In this document: positions 44,223-51,807 of the stretch, one piece after another | Layout: the number at the start of each line of letters is the position of its first letter | Numbering within the stretch: position 1 is the stretch's first letter | Translations under genes and position numbers: made by a program | Notes under the pieces: model-generated | The model's input: the letters and a program-made list of their open reading frames with translations, nothing else | Told to the model about the DNA's origin: nothing | Databases searched by the model: none | NCBI RefSeq assembly: GCF_050596425.1 | Contig: NZ_CP192292.1 | Span: 930,001-994,000 of the forward strand | Reading direction: 5' to 3' | Length of the DNA: 64,000 nucleotides | From: G963665925 sp050596425 | GTDB taxonomy: Bacteria; Bacillota; Clostridia; Peptostreptococcales; Acidaminobacteraceae

Positions 44223-45182
44223 ATGATGAGAACATATATTGGACTGGATATAGGTGGTACAAAAATACTGGGATCTCTATACACGGAAGATGGCATCTCT
44301 TTAAGACGGGTCAAGAAAAAGACCAAGGCATCTGAAGGCATTGATAGCGTGCTCAAACAAATCTTCAAAGTCATAGATGGTCTTATTGAAGATCAAGATG
44401 AAAAAATAGAACTGCTGGGCATTGGAGCAGGATCGCCTGGAATTATCAAAGATGAAAGGCTGGTTAGTTTTTCACCCAACATTCCTTTTAGGGACTTTGA
44501 TTTAGGAGAAAAAATTGTAAAACGTTATAATGTTCCATTTGTTCTGGGCAACGATGTCAATGTTGCCATGTATGGTGAATGGAAGGCAGCTCATATTGTT
44601 GATGCGAAAAATGTACTGGGGATTTTTGTTGGAACTGGGGTTGGAGGCGCCATCATAATCAATGAGAAGCTCTATGTGGGCAAGGGGGGCGCAGCAGAGT
44701 TTGGGCATATGGTGGTCAATCCAGAAGGGGCCTATTGTGGATGTGGGTCACAGGGCTGTCTTGAAGCCTATGCATCGAAAACAGGCATACAAAGTGCCAT
44801 AAGAGGTCAAATTAGAAAGGGTAGAAAAACAGTCCTTGAAGAATACTTGAAATCAGATGGTGCAGTTATCAAAAGTTCCAGCTTGAAGAAGGCCTATGAA
44901 GCTGAAGACAGTTTGGCAGTAGAAGTCATTGACCGGGCGGTTTACTATTTGGGCCTTGCCATGGGCACACTTTTAAACCAGTTCCATCCTGACCTTGTCA
45001 TACTTGGGGGTGGCATAATGGAAGCCCTGGGTCAAGACCTAATTGAGGGTATAAAAACAGAAGCCAAGCGGCATGTTATGCCAGGGCAGATGGATGGTGT
45101 TGTGTTTGAACTTTCTCATTTGAGTGATGATGCTGGCATTTATGGCGCCTATGAACTGATACGGGACCATTTGACGAAATAG
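44223..45182 (+). CDS. ROK family sugar kinase (glucokinase type)
   Basis: A 319-residue kinase. The ATP phosphate motif is YIGLDIGGTKILGSLY; the ROK zinc motif is CGCGSQGCLEAYAS (about 173-186) with an upstream EFGH for the zinc His. VGTGVGGAIIIN and LGGGIMEALG complete the fold. It probably phosphorylates glucose or a related sugar. It has no transporter beside it. The start has GAAAGGCG upstream; the second ATG at 44226 is an alternative. Confidence 0.92.
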   Translation: MMRTYIGLDIGGTKILGSLYTEDGISLRRVKKKTKASEGIDSVLKQIFKVIDGLIEDQDEKIELLGIGAGSPGIIKDERLVSFSPNIPFRDFDLGEKIVKRYNVPFVLGNDVNVAMYGEWKAAHIVDAKNVLGIFVGTGVGGAIIINEKLYVGKGGAAEFGHMVVNPEGAYCGCGSQGCLEAYASKTGIQSAIRGQIRKGRKTVLEEYLKSDGAVIKSSSLKKAYEAEDSLAVEVIDRAVYYLGLAMGTLLNQFHPDLVILGGGIMEALGQDLIEGIKTEAKRHVMPGQMDGVVFELSHLSDDAGIYGAYELIRDHLTK

Positions 45183-45263
45183 ATGTCATTGCAAGGACAG
45201 TTAAAAATATACAATGTTTGTAGCCTTTTGCTCAGGGTATGAAATTACCAGGAGGGGAAGGGT

Positions 45264-45434
45264 ATGAAAAATATTATGTTTTGGGCAAATGTGACGTCAT
45301 ACATAGTGCGGCTGGTTCAAGTGGAGTATGATATGACCTATGCTGTTAAGGCGGCGTCGTTAAAATACCACGTCTCAGAGTCAGAAATTCTAAAGCACTG
45401 TGAACTTGATCAAGATACAAGCTTAAGAAATTGA
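45264..45434 (+). CDS. Small ORF of 56 codons (hypothetical)
   Basis: A 56-residue reading frame supported by GGAGGGGAAGGGT directly before its ATG. It starts MKNIMFWANVTSYIV, continues with a charged helix and ends DQDTSLRN. KAASLKYHVSESEILKHCE could be a short helix-turn-helix-like or partner-binding piece, but no family is recognised. A small hairpin (TTGAGtCC with GGgCTCAA, about 45430-45458) follows as a possible terminator. It lies between the ROK and MarR genes. Confidence 0.6.
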   Translation: MKNIMFWANVTSYIVRLVQVEYDMTYAVKAASLKYHVSESEILKHCELDQDTSLRN

Positions 45435-45562
45435 GTCCATTTCAATAGGGCTCAATTTTTATGTGCCCTTTCATTTGCGCTTAATGTGTTTAAAATGACC
45501 AGAACATAGGAGGGATTACCCTTTATATGTGTGTTTGACATAACAAATAATACGTGTTAGAA

Positions 45563-45582
45563 TTCATTCGGAGTCGAACGAA
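45563..45582. promoter_or_regulatory. Operator-like site before the MarR gene
   Basis: TTCATTCGGAGTCGAACGAA shares the half site TCGAACGAA with the perfect palindrome at 46053-46080. It overlaps the region just before the MarR ribosome binding site and fits autoregulation. Confidence 0.55.
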
Positions 45583-45595
45583 AGGAGGAAAGAGT

Positions 45596-46027
45596 ATGAG
45601 TGGTTGCTTATTAGGATCTATGAGACAAATTGTTCATCTAGGTGATCAGTACATAGCAAGACGATTGAAAGAAGAAAATTTGCCCATTCTAAGTGCCCAT
45701 ATACCGCTTTTTTATATTCTTCCCCAAAACGGAGACGGCATCCTCTTTAACGAGCTTTGCGAAAAATGGAGTAAGTCAAAGTCATCTTTGTCAGATATTA
45801 TCACCAAATATGTAAATTCAGGACTTATAAAACGCTGTGAGTGTCAAGAAGACAAGCGAAATATCTATATTGCCATGACACCTCAGGCTCAAGAAATTAA
45901 GCGTGTCTTAGATAAAATTTGTGGTGAGATCAATGAAATTGTTTTTGGGAAGACACAACCCCAAGACATTGACACTTTCATGAAAATTATTGAAAACATG
46001 CTATCAAGAGGAAAAGAAGTGCTTTAG
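45596..46027 (+). CDS. MarR family transcriptional regulator
   Basis: A 143-residue winged-helix regulator. The central region holds the helix-turn-helix and wing (LFNELCEKWSKSKSSLSDII, then SGLIKRCECQEDKRNIYIAM). Its cysteines (Cys4, Cys60, the CEC pair about 88-90 and one near 110) could act in redox sensing, which is inference. AAGGAGG about 8 nt upstream fixes the start. The nitroreductase gene 93 bp downstream is the likely target. Confidence 0.88.
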   Translation: MSGCLLGSMRQIVHLGDQYIARRLKEENLPILSAHIPLFYILPQNGDGILFNELCEKWSKSKSSLSDIITKYVNSGLIKRCECQEDKRNIYIAMTPQAQEIKRVLDKICGEINEIVFGKTQPQDIDTFMKIIENMLSRGKEVL

Positions 46028-46030
46028 CCG

Positions 46031-46052
46031 AGGCAAAAGTGTTTTTTTGCCT
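46031..46052 (+). terminator. Small hairpin after the MarR gene
   Basis: AGGCAAAA pairs with TTTTGCCT around a short T-rich loop, directly before the palindrome at 46053. Confidence 0.5.
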
Positions 46053-46080
46053 ATTTTGTTCGTTCTCGAACGAACAAAAT
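46053..46080. promoter_or_regulatory. 13-bp perfect inverted repeat, probable MarR operator
   Basis: ATTTTGTTCGTTC (46053-46065), TC, then GAACGAACAAAAT (46068-46080). It lies between the MarR and nitroreductase genes, 41 bp before the nitroreductase start. Confidence 0.72.
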
Positions 46081-46120
46081 AAAACAAGAAGCAAAATTTG
46101 AAGAAACGTGGAGGTTTATT

Positions 46121-46681
46121 ATGAATCAAGTTATTGACGTGTTAAAAGCCAGACGGACAACAAGAAAATTTGAAAGTGAACAGATTAAGAACCATGAGTT
46201 AGAAGCGATACTAGAAGCGGGTATATACGCGCCAAGTGCTCACAACATGCAGCCATGGCACTTTACTGTCATTCAGGATACGAGCCTTTTAAATCAATTA
46301 AATATTGACGCCAAAGAAACGGCGAAACATTCAAAAGATGAAATGATCAGAAAAATGGGTGAAAATGAAAAGTTTAATATTTTCTATAATGCCCCAACCA
46401 TTGTGCTGGTTTCTGGGAATGAGTCTGCAATGATGCCTGTTGTTGACTGTGCTGCGGCCACACAAAATATGCTTATTGCAGCTGAATCATTAGATGTGGG
46501 GGCCTGTTGGAATGGCATGGTCAGCTTTGCCCTCAATGGCCCTAAAAAGGATGCGTATATGGAAAAACTAAAAATTCCGAGCGGATACAAGCCATACTAT
46601 GCCTTGGTTTTAGGCTATAAGGCAGTTCGTGCAGCCAATGCACCCAAAAGAGCTCAAAACACAATTCAATATATCCGCTAA
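46121..46681 (+). CDS. Nitroreductase family flavoprotein
   Basis: A 186-residue FMN-dependent reductase. Family motifs are RRTTRKFESEQI at the N-terminus, APSAHNMQPWHF (FMN contact), and the later AAATQNMLIAAESLDVGACW and YYALVLGYKA. The usual role is NAD(P)H reduction of nitro compounds, quinones or flavins. GTGGAGG precedes the ATG. The preceding MarR gene and palindrome suggest induction by an electrophile or redox stress. Confidence 0.93.
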   Translation: MNQVIDVLKARRTTRKFESEQIKNHELEAILEAGIYAPSAHNMQPWHFTVIQDTSLLNQLNIDAKETAKHSKDEMIRKMGENEKFNIFYNAPTIVLVSGNESAMMPVVDCAAATQNMLIAAESLDVGACWNGMVSFALNGPKKDAYMEKLKIPSGYKPYYALVLGYKAVRAANAPKRAQNTIQYIR

Positions 46682-46682
46682 A

Positions 46683-46735
46683 AAACAGCCCCTAGAAGAA
46701 GGTATTCACCTTCCGCTAGGGGCTGTTCTATTTTA
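46683..46735. terminator. Bidirectional terminator after the nitroreductase gene
   Basis: AACAGCCCCTAG pairs with CTAGGGGCTGTT with an inner AAGGT/ACCTT stem, followed by a T-rich tail. Confidence 0.9.
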
Positions 46736-46743
46736 CAGTAATT

Positions 46744-47355
46744 TTAGACTTTCCAGACACCATCAAGGCTTCTGGGGTCTTCTTCAAGCGCATTTGAAAG
46801 GGCTTGATTTGTCCGACTTCGTTCTAGGGAAAAACTAAGTAGAATTAGAACGGGGCCAATCATCATGCCTAAAATTGAAACCACATACATGGCTTGTGAA
46901 ACTCGATCTGGGAAGAGGTAGCGGTACATCTCATACCCATAGAATTCACAAGCAAAAAAAGAAATGCAAATGATTAAAGTGATAAGAGCCAGTCTGATTT
47001 TTGCTCCAAGGCTGTCATATTTAAACAGCATGACCGTTACGATAAGAAGGGCCAAATATAAGTAATGAAAGCCCATTTCATGGGGCATGTATATAAGCAT
47101 TTGTGTGGTTACAGCGATGTAGGAGGCTGTTAAGGCAACCAACTTGGATAGCTTATAGTGCTTGTAGTTATAAGCCAGTCGTGCACATATTAGTCCCAGC
47201 CCACAAAAGAATTGTGTAATGGATGCCCAAAATGCACCGTAGTACATGAATAGAACTGGGAAGGCAAAACAGTAAAAAATACTTACATCAATATAAGTTT
47301 TCAGTAAAAGGATAGAAGTGTCAATGGGTGTTCTGGTAGAAGAATGAATTTTCAT
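46744..47355 (-). CDS. Membrane protein resembling a sensor domain without output
   Basis: A 203-residue protein with about six hydrophobic helices (from about 18 to 172) and a short charged C-terminal helix (SLERSRTNQALSNAL). The layout is like the membrane sensor of GGDEF or kinase proteins, but the chain ends before any output domain. I do not recognise the family. The upstream region has no strong Shine-Dalgarno site, so the start is uncertain. It is divergent from the hydratase. Confidence 0.7.
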   Translation of the reverse strand: MKIHSSTRTPIDTSILLLKTYIDVSIFYCFAFPVLFMYYGAFWASITQFFCGLGLICARLAYNYKHYKLSKLVALTASYIAVTTQMLIYMPHEMGFHYLYLALLIVTVMLFKYDSLGAKIRLALITLIICISFFACEFYGYEMYRYLFPDRVSQAMYVVSILGMMIGPVLILLSFSLERSRTNQALSNALEEDPRSLDGVWKV

Positions 47356-47414
47356 CAGGGGCCCCTTTTCTTCACAGTTACAATGGATAAGAATAGACTA
47401 TATTTCACTTAATC

Positions 47415-47480
47415 TGAGCGACTTGCAAAATATCATTTAAGAACCGTCGCTGTACTATATAGAATTTCTATAATACACCG
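47415..47480 (-). repeat. Dispersed element, copy G (half, inverted)
   Basis: GAGCGACTTGCAAAATATCA followed by TTTAAGAACCGTCGCTG and TATATAGAATTTC matches the inverted right half of copy A, then the similarity is lost. Confidence 0.76.
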
Positions 47481-47599
47481 TCTTACATATTAAAAAAGTC
47501 TTTTATGTGACATAATCGCTTTTATTCTACATTTTTCTACAATATTTTTACCCAAAAACCTCAACCAATACGACATGTTTTTTTAGTGGTTTTAGCATT

Positions 47600-47611
47600 A
47601 TTGTATACAAT
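47600..47611. promoter_or_regulatory. Operator-like palindrome ATTGTATACAAT before the hydratase
   Basis: A perfect 12-bp palindrome 6 bp upstream of the -35 box. It resembles the core of the palindrome before the gltD-like gene (16504-16519). Confidence 0.58.
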
Positions 47612-47617
47612 TATTCA

Positions 47618-47646
47618 TTGAAACATGTATTTTCTTGTGTTATTAT
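47618..47646 (+). promoter_or_regulatory. Hydratase promoter
   Basis: TTGAAA (47618-47623), a 17-nt spacer and TATTAT (47641-47646). Confidence 0.74.
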
Positions 47647-47693
47647 GAATTAAAATTCGTGAGAAAGGTTCGGAAATGGTCTAGGAGGTAGAT

Positions 47694-49976
47694 ATGATTC
47701 GATTGGTAGCAGAAGGCGTATTCATTAAAGATGGTCTTGAGATAATAAATGAAAAAGAAAGCATGTCTAGTAAAGAAGTTTTAAGACGAAATACAATCAC
47801 ATACGATATTCTAAGTGGTCACAACACCAGTGGCAATGATGACCAGCTGGCCATACGATTTGATGCCATGGCATCTCATGATATAACCTATGTGGGTATT
47901 ATTCAAACTGCAAAGGCCAGCGGAATGAAAACATTTCCGATTCCATATGTTCTAACAAATTGTCACAACAGTTTATGTGCTGTTGGGGGCACAATCAATG
48001 AAGATGATCATATCTTTGGTCTAGCCGCAGCAAAAAAATATGGTGGCATTTATGTACCAGCCCATCATGCTGTCATTCACCAGTATATGCGTGAGGAAAT
48101 GGCGATCTGTGGGGGCATGATTCTTGGGTCTGACTCTCATACGAGATATGGTGCTCTGGGAACCATGGCCATTGGTGAAGGGGGACCTGAACTCGTTAAG
48201 CAGTTGATGAAGCGAACTTATGATATTGCCTATCCAGAGGTGGTTGCTGTTTACTTGGAGGGGAAGCCTCGCAAAGGTATTGGCCCTCAAGATGTTGCAT
48301 TGTCAATCATTAAATCAGTTTTTGAAAGTGGTTTTGTAAAAAATAAAGTCCTAGAATTTGTGGGACCTGGCATAGAAAATCTAACAATTGATTTTAGAAA
48401 TGGCATAGATGTTATGACGACCGAAACGACATGCCTAAGTTCCATATGGTGTACGGATGAAAAGGTCAAAGACTTTTATAATATGGTCGGTAGGCCCGAT
48501 GACTATAAGCATTTAAAACCCCGTGACACAGCCTACTATGACGGTATGGTCCATGTGGACTTGTCACAGGTAGAAGCTATGATTGCCCTTCCCTTCCATC
48601 CAAGTCATGTTTACACAATTGCTGAAGTGAAGGCGAATGCAAAAGCTATATTCTCTGAAATAGATAGCAAGTTTAAAAAAGAAAATCCGCATTTGAATTT
48701 TGAACTGGGACTTTCTAAGAAAGTGACTTCCCAAGGGGTTCGTGTCGATCAAGGCATTATTGCAGGTTGTGCTGGTGGCACGTATGAAAACATCGCCAAA
48801 GCAGCATCAATATTGACAACGGCAAAGAAAGTGCCGGGCTTTATAAGCACAAGTGTTTATCCTGCCAGTGAAGCTATACATTATGAACTTGTTAAAAATG
48901 GATCAACAGGCAAGCTCATAGAAGCGGGCATTCCAATGAAAACAGCTTTCTGCGGTCCGTGTTTTGGAGCCGGTGATGTGCCAAGTCACCAGGCTTTGAG
49001 TGTCCGACACACAACCAGAAATTTTCCGAATAGAGAGGGCTCAAAACCATCTGATGGACAAATTGCATCAGTTGCCCTTATGGATGCCCAATCTATTGCA
49101 GCAACGGTTGTAAGTGGTGGGCTTCTCACAGCGGCAACAGATATTGATTTTGAAGATGTCGATGTGGCATATAGCTTCAACCCCTCTATTAATAAAAACA
49201 AGGTCTATAATGGATTTGGCAATCCTGATCCAAGTGTGGAACTGGTTTATGGTCCTAATATCACAGATTGGCCACAAATCAGTCCATTGGCTGATCATGT
49301 TCTTCTTAAGATGGCATCAGTCATTCATGATGATGTTACAACAACCGACGAACTCATACCGTCAGGGGACACATCATCCTATAGGTCAAACCCGCTAAAA
49401 CTGGCTGAATTTACCTTGTCTAGAAAAGATCCTGCCTATGTGGAACGTGCAAAGGCAGTACAAGCCCTTGAAAACAATAGGCGGGACTTGGTTTCTGGAA
49501 AAACAGATGTCTTAGATGATGATTTAAGGGACCTTGTCACAAAGGCTATGGGCGTTGAGTCGAAGGCGGATATTCTAAATACCCTGTCCACACTAAGTGT
49601 TGGAAGTGTGATCTTTGCCAATAAACCTGGAGACGGTTCAGCAAGAGAACAAGCGGCTTCTTGTCAGAGGGTTCTAGGGGTTCTAGGCAATATCGCAGGA
49701 GATTATGCAACAAAACGGTACAGGAGCAATGTTATAAACTGGGGGATGCTCCCTTTCACAACCGAGAGCAAAGATTTCCAAGTGGATGACATCCTTCTTA
49801 TAAAAGATATAAAAAAGATGGTTTTACAAGGGCATGAAAAAGTGGAGGTCCTCTTATTTAGAGGCAGAGAGCAGCATAATCTTACCTTGAAATTAGAAAA
49901 CTTGTCGAGGGAGGAAAGAAAGGTTATTCTTGAAGGCTGTTTAATGAATTTCTATGCGAGCGAATTAAGTGAATAG
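47694..49976 (+). CDS. Aconitase-family hydratase (YbhJ-like)
   Basis: A 760-residue aconitase-superfamily protein. The [4Fe-4S] cysteines are present: GCAGGTYENIAK (replacing the usual GSCTNSSYEDI) and FCGPCFGAGD. GSDSHTRYGALG and the C-terminal GDGSAREQAA are the substrate-binding loops. It differs from true aconitases at several positions and resembles the E. coli YbhJ putative hydratase. The substrate is unknown, perhaps citrate/isocitrate or a related hydroxyacid. AGGAGG precedes the ATG and it has its own promoter. Confidence 0.9.
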   Translation: MIRLVAEGVFIKDGLEIINEKESMSSKEVLRRNTITYDILSGHNTSGNDDQLAIRFDAMASHDITYVGIIQTAKASGMKTFPIPYVLTNCHNSLCAVGGTINEDDHIFGLAAAKKYGGIYVPAHHAVIHQYMREEMAICGGMILGSDSHTRYGALGTMAIGEGGPELVKQLMKRTYDIAYPEVVAVYLEGKPRKGIGPQDVALSIIKSVFESGFVKNKVLEFVGPGIENLTIDFRNGIDVMTTETTCLSSIWCTDEKVKDFYNMVGRPDDYKHLKPRDTAYYDGMVHVDLSQVEAMIALPFHPSHVYTIAEVKANAKAIFSEIDSKFKKENPHLNFELGLSKKVTSQGVRVDQGIIAGCAGGTYENIAKAASILTTAKKVPGFISTSVYPASEAIHYELVKNGSTGKLIEAGIPMKTAFCGPCFGAGDVPSHQALSVRHTTRNFPNREGSKPSDGQIASVALMDAQSIAATVVSGGLLTAATDIDFEDVDVAYSFNPSINKNKVYNGFGNPDPSVELVYGPNITDWPQISPLADHVLLKMASVIHDDVTTTDELIPSGDTSSYRSNPLKLAEFTLSRKDPAYVERAKAVQALENNRRDLVSGKTDVLDDDLRDLVTKAMGVESKADILNTLSTLSVGSVIFANKPGDGSAREQAASCQRVLGVLGNIAGDYATKRYRSNVINWGMLPFTTESKDFQVDDILLIKDIKKMVLQGHEKVEVLLFRGREQHNLTLKLENLSREERKVILEGCLMNFYASELSE

Positions 49977-49993
49977 ATGGCTGGAAACCTGAT

Positions 49994-50022
49994 ATAATAG
50001 AAGTGCATAGCACTTCTATTAT
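49994..50022. terminator. Perfect hairpin after the hydratase
   Basis: ATAATAGAAGTG (49994-50005), loop CATAG, CACTTCTATTAT (50011-50022). No long T run follows, so it may be a weak terminator or an mRNA 3' stabiliser. A second hairpin (about 50032-50068) follows. Confidence 0.6.
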
Positions 50023-50099
50023 GCTTGTAGACAAACTTTGAAATCCTGTCTTGCAGGATCAAGTTTACAACAAGCTGGTGACACATTCAGGAGGTATCA

Positions 50100-51326
50100 A
50101 TGTACGGATTGGTATTGCAAGGCGGCGGGACGAAAGGCAGTTATCATATTGGCGTTTGGAAGGCCCTTAGGCAACTTGGCATTGAAATCGGTGCTGTGAC
50201 CGGAACTTCAATAGGGGCTTTAAACGGGGCTTTCATAGCGCAAAACATGTTTGATGAAGCCCTTGGGGTGTGGGAAAACATTAAGGTTAATGATGTTATT
50301 GACACCGATGAAGATGTCTACTTAGATTTTATGAATTTTGATATAAATTTGAATAAAACAGAAAAGTATTTTGAATACTTTAAAAAGGTTGTAAAAGATA
50401 AAGGTCTTGATGTTGCACCATTAAGAAATTTAATTGAAACCCATCTAGATGAAGACACGCTTAGAAGTAGTGGGATAGACTTTGGACTTGTGACAGTATC
50501 ATTGACGGATATGAAACCCATGGAGCTTTTTGTAGAGGATATACCAAAAGGAAAGCTAACGGATTATCTACTGGCATCGGCCTTCTTACCAGGCTTTAAG
50601 CCTCAGGAACTAGACGGCAAGCGGTTTGTTGATGGGGGCGTTTATGACAATTTGCCAATTCACTTAATTACCCAAAAAGGCTATAAGGACATCATTGCTG
50701 TAGAAATGGGATCTGTGGGGTTTGTTAGACGCGTTAAGGATTCTGATTTGAATATTATTAAAATCCAGCCGTCGGGCGACATTGGTAAAATGTTGCAGTT
50801 TGACCAATACACGGCCAAGAGAAATATTGATATGGGTTACTTAGACACTATGAAGGTTTTTGGTCGCCTTAAGGGAGAAAAATATTATTTTAAAACCTTG
50901 CCAGAAGAGGACGTCTTTTTAAAGGCCTTTCAATCCCTAGAGGATGATAATATTATGAAAATGGCCGCCGATCTGGGTATATCAGAGGGCAATCCTAAAA
51001 GAATTCTTTTTGAAAAGCTTATTCCTGAGCTGGCAGCTATGTTTGACATGGACATAAAGGCTGGATACAGGGAGATCACCTTAAAGATGGTTGAGTACCT
51101 TGCGAGTGTGCTGGAAATTGAAAGATTGAAGGTATATGACTATGAAGATTTTGAACAAAAAATACTGGAAGTCGTGAAAGATAGAAGCACCACACTAACC
51201 TTCTTTAAAGGCATGCCGGCTTTTTTGAAGAAGACATCCCTCATTAAGTTCACAATGAAAGATGACATACTCATCCACTGGGCACAGATTATCACTGATT
51301 CCTACTTAGAAAGAGTGCGCGACTAG
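50100..51326 (+). CDS. Patatin-like phospholipase
   Basis: A 408-residue serine hydrolase with a patatin domain (residues about 1-200). It shows the oxyanion loop QGGGTKGSYH, the nucleophile elbow GTSIGALNG and the dyad Asp in DGGVYDNLP. The C-terminal half (about 220-408) is helical, without a recognised domain. It probably cleaves membrane lipids or acyl esters in the cytosol. AGGAGG 5 nt upstream supports the start. Confidence 0.92.
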   Translation: MYGLVLQGGGTKGSYHIGVWKALRQLGIEIGAVTGTSIGALNGAFIAQNMFDEALGVWENIKVNDVIDTDEDVYLDFMNFDINLNKTEKYFEYFKKVVKDKGLDVAPLRNLIETHLDEDTLRSSGIDFGLVTVSLTDMKPMELFVEDIPKGKLTDYLLASAFLPGFKPQELDGKRFVDGGVYDNLPIHLITQKGYKDIIAVEMGSVGFVRRVKDSDLNIIKIQPSGDIGKMLQFDQYTAKRNIDMGYLDTMKVFGRLKGEKYYFKTLPEEDVFLKAFQSLEDDNIMKMAADLGISEGNPKRILFEKLIPELAAMFDMDIKAGYREITLKMVEYLASVLEIERLKVYDYEDFEQKILEVVKDRSTTLTFFKGMPAFLKKTSLIKFTMKDDILIHWAQIITDSYLERVRD

Positions 51327-51413
51327 GGGTGTCAGACATGGGCAAGGATAGCCAGTGAAGTTGTTCAAGTGGTATATAAGTATGGTAATAGAAAATAAAA
51401 GAATATTTTAAAT

Positions 51414-51532
51414 CAGACGCTTTCAAAATTATAGATCTTTGCCCTTACCAGACCATATGTAGAATTTTAAATCCTAAATATTTATATATGGCATGGTGAG
51501 GGTTCATGAATGATATTTTGCAAGTTGCTCAA
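51414..51532 (+). repeat. Dispersed element, copy E (full length)
   Basis: Left end CAGACGCTTTCAAAATTATA, right end GATATTTTGCAAGTTGCTCA. The central stem CCTTACCAGACCATAT pairs with ATATGGCATGGTGAGG, a different sequence from copy A but the same layout. Confidence 0.88.
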
Positions 51533-51535
51533 ATA

Positions 51536-51578
51536 AAAATGCTGACATCCAGTTTTGGATGGTCCAGCATTTTTTTCT
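51536..51578 (+). terminator. Terminator after the patatin gene
   Basis: AAATGCTG with CAGCATTT and an inner CATCC/GGATG stem, then T7. Confidence 0.85.
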
Positions 51579-51807
51579 TTTTCCACTTACAAAGCAGTGG
51601 GGGACGTGATGACGACGCAAGATCGTTAAAATATAGTCATTCGTTCACAAAAAGTTATCAAAGTCATAAGAAACATTTCAGTATTCGTCCAAACCCCGTT
51701 CATAATTTAGGAATAATATTATGAAGGACATTAAAGTGGGATCACTTATCATGAAAGGTAAATCAGTGTGTTGATCAAGTGCCCGTATAGAAAGAGAGGG
51801 GTTCAAA

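Larger units (their letters stand above)
51327..51807. other. Intergenic region between patatin and the chemoreceptor gene
   Basis: Holds dispersed element copy E and a terminator. The rest (51590-51807) is AT-rich; no convincing reading frame. Confidence 0.6.

Noticed and set aside
51506..51724. Open reading frame of 72 codons
   Set aside because: It begins inside dispersed element copy E, has no ribosome binding site and no protein-like pattern; chance frame.
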